Below, piece after piece: positions 53,642 to 62,215 of a DNA stretch of 64,000 bases. The DNA is taken from assembly GCA_012103535.1 (NCBI GenBank), contig WLWQ01000003.1, positions 682,001-746,000 on the forward strand, in the 5' to 3' direction. The notes below the pieces were generated by a model. That model searched no databases, was not told where the DNA came from, and was given only the letters and a program-made list of their open reading frames with translations. The stretch is from Pseudomonadales bacterium (GTDB taxonomy: Bacteria > Pseudomonadota > Gammaproteobacteria > Pseudomonadales > Pseudohongiellaceae). How positions within the stretch are numbered: position 1 is the stretch's first letter; each line of letters starts with the position of its first letter. The translations under genes were made by a program, and so were the position numbers.

Positions 53642-55269
53642 GGCTGAGTATCTGCGGCATCAAGAAAAGGACCGTCTACACAGAGGCGTCGACCGTCTGG
53701 CGCATCACAGGCACCGCAAATACCCACACCGCATTTCGTCAGATAATCGATGGCATTAAATATTTTTTCCCGCGATGAATATTTTTGTTCAACTACTTCC
53801 GCGGCACGAACCATGGGAGCAGGCCCGCAATTATAAAAAACCAGCGAAGCCAGTTCATCTGCCGACAGTTTGCTGAGATATTCTTCCAACAATTCGGTAA
53901 TAACGCCGTGATGACCTCGGCTACCGTCATCTGTTGCAACGTGCAGATTGCTGACTTGCGCAGATTCGTCGACAAAATAAAGTCTTTCGGCGCTGCGTGC
54001 CCCAAAAAAGATTTCTGTATTTCCGAAGTCGCGGGCCAATTGATAAACAGCCGCTAGTCCAGTTCCGCCAGCGACCGCAACAATTTTCGAATTCTCAGGC
54101 GGAGCGACAGGATTACCGTGTGGACCTCGAACGTAGGCTTCAGTGCCCGGCTCTAGAGTCATTAACTCATTGGTAAATTGGCCCAGGTTAATAACTGCCA
54201 GTTTAAAGGGGTCGTCTACCAGAGCAGAAAAAGGTTTTTCACCTAAACCGGGAATCCAGAGAAAAACAAACTGGCCCGGTTTTATGTTTATTTTTCTATC
54301 GAAGGTCAAGATGCAAATATCGTCTGTCACAGTTTCGTTACTAACCAAGGTCACAGGACGGAAGTCCATATCGATGTCATAACGCACCAACTGTTCGGCA
54401 TTTTCTGATCCCGCGTCGAGATCTTTACTCAGTACTTGAAAGTACTCTGCAATTTCATCAGTAGTCATACCAATGAGCGCAGAGCCGACGCCAATTATCG
54501 AAGCGCCGGCCTCTTGAAAACGTCTCACGTTTTCCGCACTGCTAATTCCACCGCAAGCAACTATCGGGCAATCAACAGCGGCGTGAATTTCCTGCACACA
54601 TTTTAAGGCTGTTGCCAGGATTGCTTTGCCCGAGACACCGCCCTTCTCATTACTTAGTATTGGATGGCCGTGGGCTTCATAACATTCCGGTCCCATGGTG
54701 TTAATGGCACAGATTGCGTCGGCACCGCCGGCTACCGCCGCCTTCGCGATTTCATCAATATTTGGCACATTGGGAGTCAGCTTTGGAATTACTGGAATAT
54801 CTACTGCCGCTTTTACCGCCGCCGTAATTTCTTCAACCAGTTCAGGATCCTGACCCATGGCCATGCCATAACCCTTGGCGTGGGGACAGGAAAGGTTTAG
54901 TTCTAATCCATCTCCATAAGGCGCAAGCTTTTTTGCGACTTCGACGTATTCTTCGACGCTGCCACCGAAGATAGAAATGAGAAGAAATCGATCTTCCGGA
55001 ATGGTGAGCTTGCTCAATAGTTCTACGGATCGATCCGCACCTGGATTGGTAAGCCCCACTGCATTAGTAAAACTGCCAGGCTCGAACTGAGTAAGAATAG
55101 GCTCTCGGTATCCTAAGCGCGGTTCGGGACCAATGCTCTTGGTAGTTAAGACGCCAACTTCAGGGATTTGATCGAAGAACCGCTGAATGATGTTTGCTGA
55201 ACAAGTTACGATGCCGGAAGGGACAGTGAAGGGGCCAGAAAGTAATTTACCTAAGAACTCTATTTTCAA
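53638..55269 (-). CDS. PyrD/PreA-like dihydropyrimidine-type dehydrogenase fused to a PyrK-like reductase
   Basis: A 543-residue fusion. Residues 1-305 are a class 1 dihydroorotate dehydrogenase barrel, with FMN-binding SGIVTCSANIIQRFF, NAVGLTNPG and CAINTMG. The active-site loop is LNLSCPHAKGYG followed by GQDPELV, with the base Cys at about residue 128; His follows Cys-Pro as in dihydropyrimidine dehydrogenase, rather than Asn as in most PyrD. Residues about 310-540 are a PyrK-type electron-transfer domain: FAD part with GQFVFLWIPG, NAD part VAVAGGTGLAAVY, and a 2Fe-2S site CGVGICGACDAPDGRRLC. Gammaproteobacteria normally use a different, quinone-linked PyrD, so a catabolic role is possible. 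It is downstream of the malonate genes. Confidence 0.88.
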   Translation of the reverse strand: MKIEFLGKLLSGPFTVPSGIVTCSANIIQRFFDQIPEVGVLTTKSIGPEPRLGYREPILTQFEPGSFTNAVGLTNPGADRSVELLSKLTIPEDRFLLISIFGGSVEEYVEVAKKLAPYGDGLELNLSCPHAKGYGMAMGQDPELVEEITAAVKAAVDIPVIPKLTPNVPNIDEIAKAAVAGGADAICAINTMGPECYEAHGHPILSNEKGGVSGKAILATALKCVQEIHAAVDCPIVACGGISSAENVRRFQEAGASIIGVGSALIGMTTDEIAEYFQVLSKDLDAGSENAEQLVRYDIDMDFRPVTLVSNETVTDDICILTFDRKINIKPGQFVFLWIPGLGEKPFSALVDDPFKLAVINLGQFTNELMTLEPGTEAYVRGPHGNPVAPPENSKIVAVAGGTGLAAVYQLARDFGNTEIFFGARSAERLYFVDESAQVSNLHVATDDGSRGHHGVITELLEEYLSKLSADELASLVFYNCGPAPMVRAAEVVEQKYSSREKIFNAIDYLTKCGVGICGACDAPDGRRLCVDGPFLDAADTQP

Positions 55270-55398
55270 TGGAAAGGGATACTCAACATCAGATTAACAT
55301 CAGCTGCGCATTTTATAGCTTGTTGGCTCCGAATTCACTATGGGAAGAGCTATTCAGTCTGCCGAGAGTGATTTGCGTGATGAAAAATTCGAGATTGA

Positions 55399-55421
55399 AG
55401 GAGGCTGATGGCCAGCCTCCT
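55399..55421. other. 9-bp inverted repeat downstream of the acyl-CoA synthetase gene
   Basis: AGGAGGCTG (55399-55407) and CAGCCTCCT (55413-55421) form a perfect 9-bp stem with a 5-nt loop. It lies 16 bp after the synthetase stop on the - strand. The T tract that follows is poor, so it may be a weak terminator or partial barrier between that gene and the fusion gene. Confidence 0.45.
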
Positions 55422-55436
55422 GGATTAAGAGACTGT

Positions 55437-56921
55437 TTACAGCATTTCTTTCAGCCCAGGCTTGGTTACTTTGCCCATGGCATTACGGGGAAGTGCATCT
55501 ATTAGTATTAGAGTTTTAGGAATCTTGTAAGAGGACATCTTTCCGTCACACCATTGTTTCAACGCGTCATACTCTAAGGTTGCACCATCCTTAACCGCTA
55601 CAAATGCCGTGACAGCTTCACCCCAGGTGTCGTCTTCCACGCCAATGACCGCAACTTCGCTAATATCATCATGAGTGAGCAGTGTGCCTTCAATTTCCAA
55701 GGCGGAAAGTTTATAGCCACCGGATTTAATAATGTCCACCGATGAACGACCCATAATACGGTAGTAACCATCTTCAACTACGGCGACGTCGCCAGTACAG
55801 AACCAGCCATCTTTAAAACTCTCGTTCGTTGCAGCATCATTGTCCCAGTACTCTAGAAAGACATTGTCGCCCTTAATGCGTATCTCACCGGGAATTGCTT
55901 CTTCGGTGATGGGACTGTCGTATTCATCAAACAGTTGGCACTCAACTCCTGGTAATGGTTGCCCTACCGCACCGGCTCGTCTTTCTCCGTTGTAGGGATT
56001 CGAAATACCCATGCCTATCTCAGTCATCCCATAGCGTTCTAGTAAAACCTGGCCGGTTAAATCTTTCCATTGATTAAATAGTTTTACCGGACAAGCTGCG
56101 GATCCAGAGATGTTGAGTCGCATGTCTTTAAATCCGTCACAAATTTTTTGTAGTTCTGCCGCATCGATAGTGTCGAAGTATTGAATCAATTTTACGTAAA
56201 TTGTTGGTACGGCCATGAATACGTTGTAGGTGCCGGCCACAATCTGTTCACTGATCTTTGGAATATCAAACTTGGCAAACAAATGTACGGTTGCGCCCGC
56301 CCATAATCCACAGCTCAGTATATTGACGATTCCATGGATATGATGAAGTGGTAAGAACAAAGGAATCACATCATCTTCGGTCCAGGCCCAGGCATCGATA
56401 AGGGTAGTAATCTGCGCCCGGATCGTGTGATGGGTGCATACGACTCCCTTGGGTTTATTTGTGGTTCCGGAAGTAAACAGCATCATTGCTCTTCTTTCCG
56501 CAGCGATCTCAGGAAGGCTGCCAGCTTCATCAGCCAGTACGTCTTCCACGGAAACCAATTGAATATTCAGCGAATCGCAAAGTTCCCGCAGCGTTTCCTG
56601 ATACTCAGCATTAGCGATCATTCTCGTGACGCTGGCGCTGGTTAGATAGTGGTCTAACTCGGACACTGCAGACGCCACGTTTAATGGAACCGCTATACCA
56701 CCGGCTCTCCATACTCCATGCATGGTTGTGACATAATCGAAGCTGGCTGGCATAAAAAACGCGATGCGCTCTTCCTGTAAATCCTCTTGGTCGCCCAAGA
56801 GTCCAGTGGCGAATCGGTTTATGCGAGCATTAACTGTGCTGTAGGTGTAAGAGACGTCACCTTCGATTAGGGCAACTCTGTCGCTGTCGTTCTGTAAATA
56901 GGGAAAAGGTATTTCTGACAT
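55437..56921 (-). CDS. matB: AMP-forming acyl-CoA synthetase, likely malonyl-CoA synthetase (MatB-like)
   Basis: About 494 residues. Start at 56921 (MSEIPFPYLQN) fits the family; an upstream in-frame start adds an unusual tail. The adenylate-forming motifs are LFTSGTTNKPKGVVCTHH (P-loop), ERYGMTEIGMGISNPY, GWFCTGDVAVVEDGY and GRSSVDIIKSGGYKLSALEIE, with PRNAMGKVTKP holding the C-terminal Lys. LERYGMTEIGM, with Arg after Glu and Met after Gly, resembles malonyl/methylmalonyl-CoA synthetases. The strong argument is context: the malonate transporter genes lie just upstream on the same strand. Together they would import malonate and activate it to malonyl-CoA. Confidence 0.82.
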   Translation of the reverse strand: MSEIPFPYLQNDSDRVALIEGDVSYTYSTVNARINRFATGLLGDQEDLQEERIAFFMPASFDYVTTMHGVWRAGGIAVPLNVASAVSELDHYLTSASVTRMIANAEYQETLRELCDSLNIQLVSVEDVLADEAGSLPEIAAERRAMMLFTSGTTNKPKGVVCTHHTIRAQITTLIDAWAWTEDDVIPLFLPLHHIHGIVNILSCGLWAGATVHLFAKFDIPKISEQIVAGTYNVFMAVPTIYVKLIQYFDTIDAAELQKICDGFKDMRLNISGSAACPVKLFNQWKDLTGQVLLERYGMTEIGMGISNPYNGERRAGAVGQPLPGVECQLFDEYDSPITEEAIPGEIRIKGDNVFLEYWDNDAATNESFKDGWFCTGDVAVVEDGYYRIMGRSSVDIIKSGGYKLSALEIEGTLLTHDDISEVAVIGVEDDTWGEAVTAFVAVKDGATLEYDALKQWCDGKMSSYKIPKTLILIDALPRNAMGKVTKPGLKEML

Positions 56922-56987
56922 TGTGATATCCGTCTTTCTTCCTTCTATATATAAGTACAAAACAAAATATAAGCACTTATAAAAAGT

Positions 56988-57746
56988 TTAATAAATTCCG
57001 CTAACAATAAAGAAAAGGAAGGATGGACCTAACAAACATCCTACGCCAGTATAAAAAGTTGCGGTCATGGCGCCGTAGGGGACAAGTTTAGGATCGGTCG
57101 CAGCCAGTCCTGCGGCGACACCACTGGTCGTCCCCATTAGACCTCCGAACACCATTGCCGATTGGGGATTATTCAAGCCGATGTATTTAGCAACTAAAGG
57201 TGTGCCGATCATAACCAGAATTGACTTAACCAGTCCTGCCGCGACGCTCAAGGTAATTACAGCATCGCTCGCACCAATTGCCTCACCTGTTACTGGACCA
57301 ACAATATAAGTAACTGCACCAGCACCAATAGTGGTGATCTCTGCCGCATCGGTGTAGCCGAAAAGTACGGCGATTACCGCACCTACTATAAAGGAAACGA
57401 TTACGCCGGCGAAAATCGAGATTACACCAGCGACACCTGCTTTTTTTAGTTCACTCAGATGCACACCAAAGGCGGTGGCGACGATTGCGAAATCGCGCAT
57501 CATGCCGCCCCCCATGAGCCCTATACCACCAAGCAATGCGATGTCGGCGACACCAGTATTGCCGCCAGTAGCTACTCCGCCATAGTAAGCAGCAAGCAGA
57601 CCCAAAGCGATGGCAATAGCGGAGCCGTGAATACGCCCGTTAGTCAATTTGTTAGCGAGCAGATAGGAGAACCAAATGGTTACGCCGACTACGGCGAAGG
57701 CTACGATTAAATTATTGCGAACGAAAACGGTTTCAATAATATCCAT
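56988..57746 (-). CDS. madM: Malonate transporter subunit MadM
   Basis: A 252-residue integral membrane protein of about nine helices. The MadM signature appears as NNLIVAFAVVGVTIWFSYLLANKLTNGRIHGSAIAIALGL at the N-terminus, LGGIGLMGGGMMRDFAIVATAFG in the middle, and MGTTSGVAAGLAATDPKLVPYGAMTATFYTG near the end, all very Gly/Ala-rich. With MadL it forms the malonate:Na+ symporter. Its ATG shares the last base of the madL stop (TGATG), so the two are translationally coupled. Next on the strand is the MatB-like ligase. Confidence 0.93.
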   Translation of the reverse strand: MDIIETVFVRNNLIVAFAVVGVTIWFSYLLANKLTNGRIHGSAIAIALGLLAAYYGGVATGGNTGVADIALLGGIGLMGGGMMRDFAIVATAFGVHLSELKKAGVAGVISIFAGVIVSFIVGAVIAVLFGYTDAAEITTIGAGAVTYIVGPVTGEAIGASDAVITLSVAAGLVKSILVMIGTPLVAKYIGLNNPQSAMVFGGLMGTTSGVAAGLAATDPKLVPYGAMTATFYTGVGCLLGPSFLFFIVSGIY

Positions 57747-58138
57747 CAGACCGCTCCCTGTTCTTCATTTTCTTCCACCGCAGGCGCCGTGCCAATTTTG
57801 CTAAGTACCGGAACCAGGGCAAAACTCACAACCACCGCAGCGACTCCTGCCAGGAGTGCGAGCATGCCACCGTCCACCGCGGCAGCAACGTTTTGGCGAG
57901 CAGCCATAGCCACAACGATCGGAATATACATGGCGCTCCAGAAATTAATCCCGCTTCCAGCTGCACCTTGAGTTAGTTCCTTGAATTTGTCTGAATTGCT
58001 GGCGAATACTAGAAAAAGCATTGCTATGCCTACGCCACCGACGTTGGCTTCCACGTTGAGAGCGACTCCGAGTGCTTCACCAATTAGCATGCCTAGGATG
58101 AGACACACCGACAGTAGGGCTACGCCGTAAACAATCAT
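57746..58138 (-). CDS. madL: Malonate transporter subunit MadL
   Basis: A 130-residue membrane protein with about four helices. Matching features are IVYGVALLSVCLILGMLIGEALG at the start, GVGIAMLFLVFASN in the middle, and FWSAMYIPIVVAMAARQNVAAAVDGGMLALLAG at the end, typical of MadL. It pairs with MadM to take up malonate. It is the first gene of the operon madL-madM-matB-like; the 241-bp gap to the divergent PQQ dehydrogenase must hold its promoter, but I could not mark a clear one. No malonate regulator is present. Confidence 0.92.
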   Translation of the reverse strand: MIVYGVALLSVCLILGMLIGEALGVALNVEANVGGVGIAMLFLVFASNSDKFKELTQGAAGSGINFWSAMYIPIVVAMAARQNVAAAVDGGMLALLAGVAAVVVSFALVPVLSKIGTAPAVEENEEQGAV

Positions 58139-58379
58139 TTTTGTTCCCTCTTTTATTGTTCTTAGATTCGACAGGCGAGGGTGGATGATATGACGCGGCC
58201 CGGCTCAGTGCAATTTGCGCTTGCTCCGAGTTAAGGCGTTGAAAACTGTGAGGTTTAAGGTGATTGGTTTGACAGCAGTAGTGCTTTATAGCTTAATACC
58301 TGTCCGGTTTAGCAGGCTCAAAATCGACCCGAGCCGACTGCTTTCACAAAACTATTAATTAGAAGCACTTGGAATATAA

Positions 58380-60017
58380 ATGATGAAGTTACTCAAATCT
58401 GTTGCTGTCCTGGCATTTACTGCATTTCTGATTAACACGAGTGTCGCTCAAAATGTGACCACGGAAATCTTAGAGAATGCGCAAGACTATTCCGATCGCT
58501 GGGTGAACTATGGCAAAAACTATGGTGCCTGGCGCTATATGCCCGATGAGCAAATTAATCGTGAGACTGTAGCCGGCCTACGGCCGGTTTGGATTAAGCA
58601 AACTGGTGTTACCGGTGGCGCTTTCGAAGTATCCGCCCTGGTGAATGATGGTCGCATGTACCTGACAACCGCCAATAGTCACTTAATTGTCGTAGATCCC
58701 CTCACTGGTGCCGAGCTGTGGCGCTATGACCACGAATTTGAAAACGTTGATCTATGCTGTGGTCCTCATAATCGTGGGGTGGGCTTATACGAAGACAAGG
58801 TTTTCTGGGGAACCCTGGACGCGCATCTACTCGCCTTCGATGCTGCCACTGGCATTCAATTATGGGATGCAGAAGTTGGTGATCACCGCGAATCCTTCTC
58901 TGTCACCGGCGCACCTCTAGTTGTGAAAGACATGGTGTTAATCGGCGTCGGTGGGGGTGAGTTTGGTATTCGAGGCTATATCGATGCCTATGATGTGAAC
59001 ACCGGAGAACTGTGCTGGCGTTTTTACACCACCGCAGGACCAGGCGATCCTAATAACGATACCTGGGCAGGTGATTCCTGGGAGACGGGCGGTGGCCCCA
59101 CTTGGGTAACTGGAACTTATGACTCTGAATCCGATCTTGTCTTCTGGGGAACGGGAAATCCCTGGCCGGACATCAATAACCAGGTACGAGCCGGCGACAA
59201 TCTCTATACTAATTCGGTGGTTGCACTGGATGCAGATAGCGGTGAGCTACGCTGGTACTTCCAAACTTCTCCCCGTGATGAATTCGATCACGACTCTACT
59301 TCCGAACCTATGCTCATCGAAGAGATGGTCAATGGTGAACTGCGCAAGCTAGTAGTTCAGGTTTCTCGCAATGGTCACGTTTATGCTTTGGATAGATTAA
59401 GCGGAGATTTTCTCTGGGCTGGTGAATACACACGAGTCAATTGGGCAGAACGTGATGAATCAGGTAAGCCAGTATTAAAAGAAGAACTCTATGATCCTGC
59501 CGGTACAGTAATTTTTCCGGGTCTTTATGGTGGTAAAAATTGGCCTCCTGCTTCCTATAGCCCTGACACGAGTATGCTGTATATCCCCACTACCGAATGG
59601 GGAACCAACTTTATTCGGCGCGAAGGAGAAGGGAGACCTGGCACCATGGACCTGGGTGGTATTCCTGCCTTCGAACAGAGCGGAACTGGTTGGTTAGTAG
59701 CTTTCAATATGCGAACCGGTGAAATAGACTGGCAGCAAGAAACACCGGGCAACTTCAATTGGGCGGGCACCTTGGCAACCGGCGGTGGATTGGTATTTGG
59801 GGGAGCACCTGATGGTTTCCTGCGTGCTTATAATGATGAAACCGGCGAAGTGCTTTGGGAATTCCAAACCGGCAGTGGTCTCTATGCGCCGCCAACAAGT
59901 TTTACCATCGATGGTAAACAATATTTGGGCATAGCCTCTGGAACGCGCGATCCTGTTACGAGAGAAGGCGTAGCTACAGGAATTTCTCCAGGCAATTACA
60001 TTCTATTTAGTCTGTGA
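58380..60017 (+). CDS. PQQ-dependent alcohol dehydrogenase with lanthanide-type Asp signature
   Basis: A 545-residue exported quinoprotein of the methanol/ethanol dehydrogenase family, with a signal peptide ending SVAQN. The vicinal disulfide is C126-C127 in DLCCGPHNRG. Eight-bladed propeller W-motifs recur (GAELWRYD, GELRWYFQ, GEVLWEF). Metal/PQQ site residues are Glu in GGGEFGIRG, Asn in WGTGNPWPD and the catalytic Asp in DEFDHDSTSE (D303) with a second Asp two residues on (D305). That second Asp marks lanthanide-dependent enzymes (XoxF, PedH), whereas calcium enzymes have Ala or Ser there. The next gene is a dihaem cytochrome c, the likely electron acceptor. The substrate is unknown. Confidence 0.9.
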   Translation: MMKLLKSVAVLAFTAFLINTSVAQNVTTEILENAQDYSDRWVNYGKNYGAWRYMPDEQINRETVAGLRPVWIKQTGVTGGAFEVSALVNDGRMYLTTANSHLIVVDPLTGAELWRYDHEFENVDLCCGPHNRGVGLYEDKVFWGTLDAHLLAFDAATGIQLWDAEVGDHRESFSVTGAPLVVKDMVLIGVGGGEFGIRGYIDAYDVNTGELCWRFYTTAGPGDPNNDTWAGDSWETGGGPTWVTGTYDSESDLVFWGTGNPWPDINNQVRAGDNLYTNSVVALDADSGELRWYFQTSPRDEFDHDSTSEPMLIEEMVNGELRKLVVQVSRNGHVYALDRLSGDFLWAGEYTRVNWAERDESGKPVLKEELYDPAGTVIFPGLYGGKNWPPASYSPDTSMLYIPTTEWGTNFIRREGEGRPGTMDLGGIPAFEQSGTGWLVAFNMRTGEIDWQQETPGNFNWAGTLATGGGLVFGGAPDGFLRAYNDETGEVLWEFQTGSGLYAPPTSFTIDGKQYLGIASGTRDPVTREGVATGISPGNYILFSL

Positions 60018-60022
60018 ATTTT

Positions 60023-60793
60023 ATGAAAACGACAAAATTTCTAATTTGTCACTTGAGTGCCGTGGCAATCGGTTTATTCTCTCTGGCCTCTGTTGCAGGA
60101 GTCGGTGAAGGCAAGGAGCTCTATGATGCTTATTGTCAGATTTGCCATGGCGGTCTCGGTGAAGGACAGACGATGGGCAAGCCCTTAACCGATGGCGTAG
60201 CCAATCGATTAAGTGACGAAGATTTGTTGGATGTCATCAATAATGGCCGCACTGGTACCGGGATGACGGCCTGGAGTTCTTCCTTCAATGAAGAAGAGAT
60301 ATTTGATATTGCGACCTATGTTCGAGTCTTACAGGGCAAGCCAGGTCTTGCTCTGGCCGACGATCAGCGCGGACCGAGCGATGATCCGATGGTTGTAGCT
60401 GGCGAGGCTTTGTTTAATGGACAGGCAGCTTGTGTGAGTTGCCATTCCTATAACGATCAAGGTGGTAGTGTAGGCCCCTCACTTGATGGGGTAGCTTCAC
60501 GCCTGGGCAGTAATCTGGAACAGGCAGTGCTAAATCCTTCAGATTCCATTCTTAGCGGATATGCAGCAAAGGTAGTAGAGCAGGAAGATGGTAGCTTTGT
60601 AACAGGTCGGTTTCGCAATGATTCTGAACTGGCCGTGCAGATTCAATCAGAAGACGGCAGAAGATGGGTGACATATTTCAAGGACAGAGTAAAATCCATA
60701 GAAGATTCGAGCGAATCGCTGATGCCTGAAACCTACGCAACATTGGGCGCAGCGGAACAAGAACAACTAATGGCGTTTCTAAGATCCCTGTAA
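60023..60793 (+). CDS. Dihaem c-type cytochrome, electron acceptor for the PQQ dehydrogenase
   Basis: About 256 residues with a signal peptide (LSAVAIGLFSLASVA). Two haem-binding sites are CQICH at about residue 39 and CVSCH at about residue 137. Met ligands are likely in TGMTAW and in a later segment. The first domain ends near DIATYVRVLQG, the second with GRFRNDSELAVQIQSEDGRRWVTYFKD, which resembles a beta-rich insert found after the second CxxCH in some propeller-linked cytochromes. It overlaps or nearly touches the dehydrogenase stop (a GTG at 60014 overlaps; ATG 60023 is preferred), so co-translation is likely. Confidence 0.9.
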   Translation: MKTTKFLICHLSAVAIGLFSLASVAGVGEGKELYDAYCQICHGGLGEGQTMGKPLTDGVANRLSDEDLLDVINNGRTGTGMTAWSSSFNEEEIFDIATYVRVLQGKPGLALADDQRGPSDDPMVVAGEALFNGQAACVSCHSYNDQGGSVGPSLDGVASRLGSNLEQAVLNPSDSILSGYAAKVVEQEDGSFVTGRFRNDSELAVQIQSEDGRRWVTYFKDRVKSIEDSSESLMPETYATLGAAEQEQLMAFLRSL

Positions 60794-60847
60794 CGCCTGA
60801 TAATTTAAAGTTAATGAAAGTTTTTGAAAATTATTGAGAGAACAGTC

Positions 60848-61318
60848 ATGAAAAAGCTAACAGCATTATTACTTAGCGTGACCGCTGGCTTTGTTTTAAG
60901 CGTCAATGCCGACAATCCATTTTCGGTCGATCAGACCTTTGGTGGTGAAGTACCTGCAGAAGGTAAGGCTGTCACACTAAAACAAGCCATTGCCAATCTT
61001 GAGGAAGGTAGCGAAGCCTTTGTAAAGATTGAAGGCCAGATAACAGAAGTTTGTCAGGCGAAGGGCTGTTGGATGATTCTGGTAGAAGGCGACACTTATG
61101 CCCGGGTAACTTTCGAAGATTATGGTTTTTTTGTTCCAATCGAAACCAGCATGCAACGCTCAGTAATTTACGGTCAGCTGACTGAGCATGTTCTTTCCGG
61201 CGAACAGGCCGAACACTTTGCGCAAGATGCGGGTGCACAATCGACCTTGAAACTTGAAGGTGAAGTGCGGGAATATTCAATCTTGGCTCGCGCGGTACAA
61301 TTGGAAAATCGTAGCTAA
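60848..61318 (+). CDS. Exported DUF4920 protein
   Basis: A protein of 156 residues. ATG 60848 with GAGAGAAC upstream is preferred to TTG 60824. A signal peptide (ending SVNA) is followed by the DUF4920 core, an OB-like beta-barrel in which KIEGQITEVCQAKGCWMILVEGDTYARVTFEDYGFFVP carries the conserved Cys-x3-4-Cys-Trp-Met. Its role is not established, but its place after a PQQ dehydrogenase and cytochrome suggests a periplasmic role with them. A strong terminator follows. Confidence 0.82.
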   Translation: MKKLTALLLSVTAGFVLSVNADNPFSVDQTFGGEVPAEGKAVTLKQAIANLEEGSEAFVKIEGQITEVCQAKGCWMILVEGDTYARVTFEDYGFFVPIETSMQRSVIYGQLTEHVLSGEQAEHFAQDAGAQSTLKLEGEVREYSILARAVQLENRS

Positions 61319-61340
61319 AGCTTAAACAAAACTAAACGTC

Positions 61341-61371
61341 AAAAAAGGAAGGCGCTGGCCTTCCTTTTTTT
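61341..61371. terminator. Rho-independent terminator of the PQQ dehydrogenase operon
   Basis: AAAAAAGGAAGGC (61341-61353) pairs with GCCTTCCTTTTTT (61358-61370) around GCTG, then more T. It ends the dehydrogenase-cytochrome-DUF4920 unit, only 27 bp before the mscS-type start, so that gene needs its own promoter or read-through. Confidence 0.92.
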
Positions 61372-61397
61372 ATGTCTGTCAATCGAGGAATAGAACA

Positions 61398-62207
61398 ATG
61401 AATTTTGATACTGCTGCACTCACAGAATTAGGAATTACCTACGGACTGCAATTGTTATCCGCCATTGCCACGCTGGTAATCGGCTTGTATGTGGTAAGCA
61501 TCATCGTCAAGGTGGTGGCAAAAATATTCGAACGCAGCAATGTGGATCCATCCCTGCGCAGTTTCTTGAGCAGTATGGTTTCGATAGTTCTGAAGATAAT
61601 GGTGTATATCTCTGCCATTGGTATGCTGGGTGTGGAAATGACTTCGTTCATCGCCCTAATCGGTGCGGCAGGATTGGCGGTAGGCATGGCATTGTCGGGA
61701 ACCCTACAGAATTTTGCGGGTGGCGTAATGATCCTTTTATTCAAGCCCTACAAAGTTGGTGATTTTATCGAAGCCCAGGGCTTTACTGGTTCAGTAAAAG
61801 AAATTCAGATATTCATCACGGTGTTAACCACTGGAGACAATAAAACGATCCTGATTCCAAACGGCTCATTGGCGAACGGTTCGATGATTAATTATTCCAC
61901 TCAAGTCACTCGCCGTGTTGATTTCACATTTGGTATTGCTTACGGCGATGATCTTGATAAAGCCTACTCGGTATTGCAACGCTTAATAGATGCTGATGAA
62001 CGCATACATAAAGATCCTGAACCCTTTATGGCGCTGTCTGAATTGGCTGACAGTTCAGTAAATATCGTGGTGCGAGTTTGGGTGAATGCTTCGGATTACT
62101 GGGGCGTGCATTTCAAGATGAACGAAGATGTTTATAAGGTTTTTGCCCAGGAAGGGCTTTCCATACCTTATCCGCAAATGGATGTGCATGTGCACCAGAC
62201 GGCATAG
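61398..62207 (+). CDS. mscS: MscS-family small-conductance mechanosensitive channel
   Basis: A 269-residue protein with three transmembrane helices and the canonical pore helix IGAAGLAVGMALSGTLQNFAGGVMILLFKPYKVGDFIE. A beta domain follows, with LTTGDNKTILIPNGSLANGSMINYS, and an alpha/beta C-terminal part with RVWVNASDYWGVHFKMNEDVYKVFAQEG. The size matches E. coli MscS. It opens under membrane tension on osmotic downshock. GAGGAA lies 8 bp before the ATG. It converges on the DUF3667 gene, with an 8-bp gap. Confidence 0.95.
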   Translation: MNFDTAALTELGITYGLQLLSAIATLVIGLYVVSIIVKVVAKIFERSNVDPSLRSFLSSMVSIVLKIMVYISAIGMLGVEMTSFIALIGAAGLAVGMALSGTLQNFAGGVMILLFKPYKVGDFIEAQGFTGSVKEIQIFITVLTTGDNKTILIPNGSLANGSMINYSTQVTRRVDFTFGIAYGDDLDKAYSVLQRLIDADERIHKDPEPFMALSELADSSVNIVVRVWVNASDYWGVHFKMNEDVYKVFAQEGLSIPYPQMDVHVHQTA

Positions 62208-62215
62208 TCAAATAT

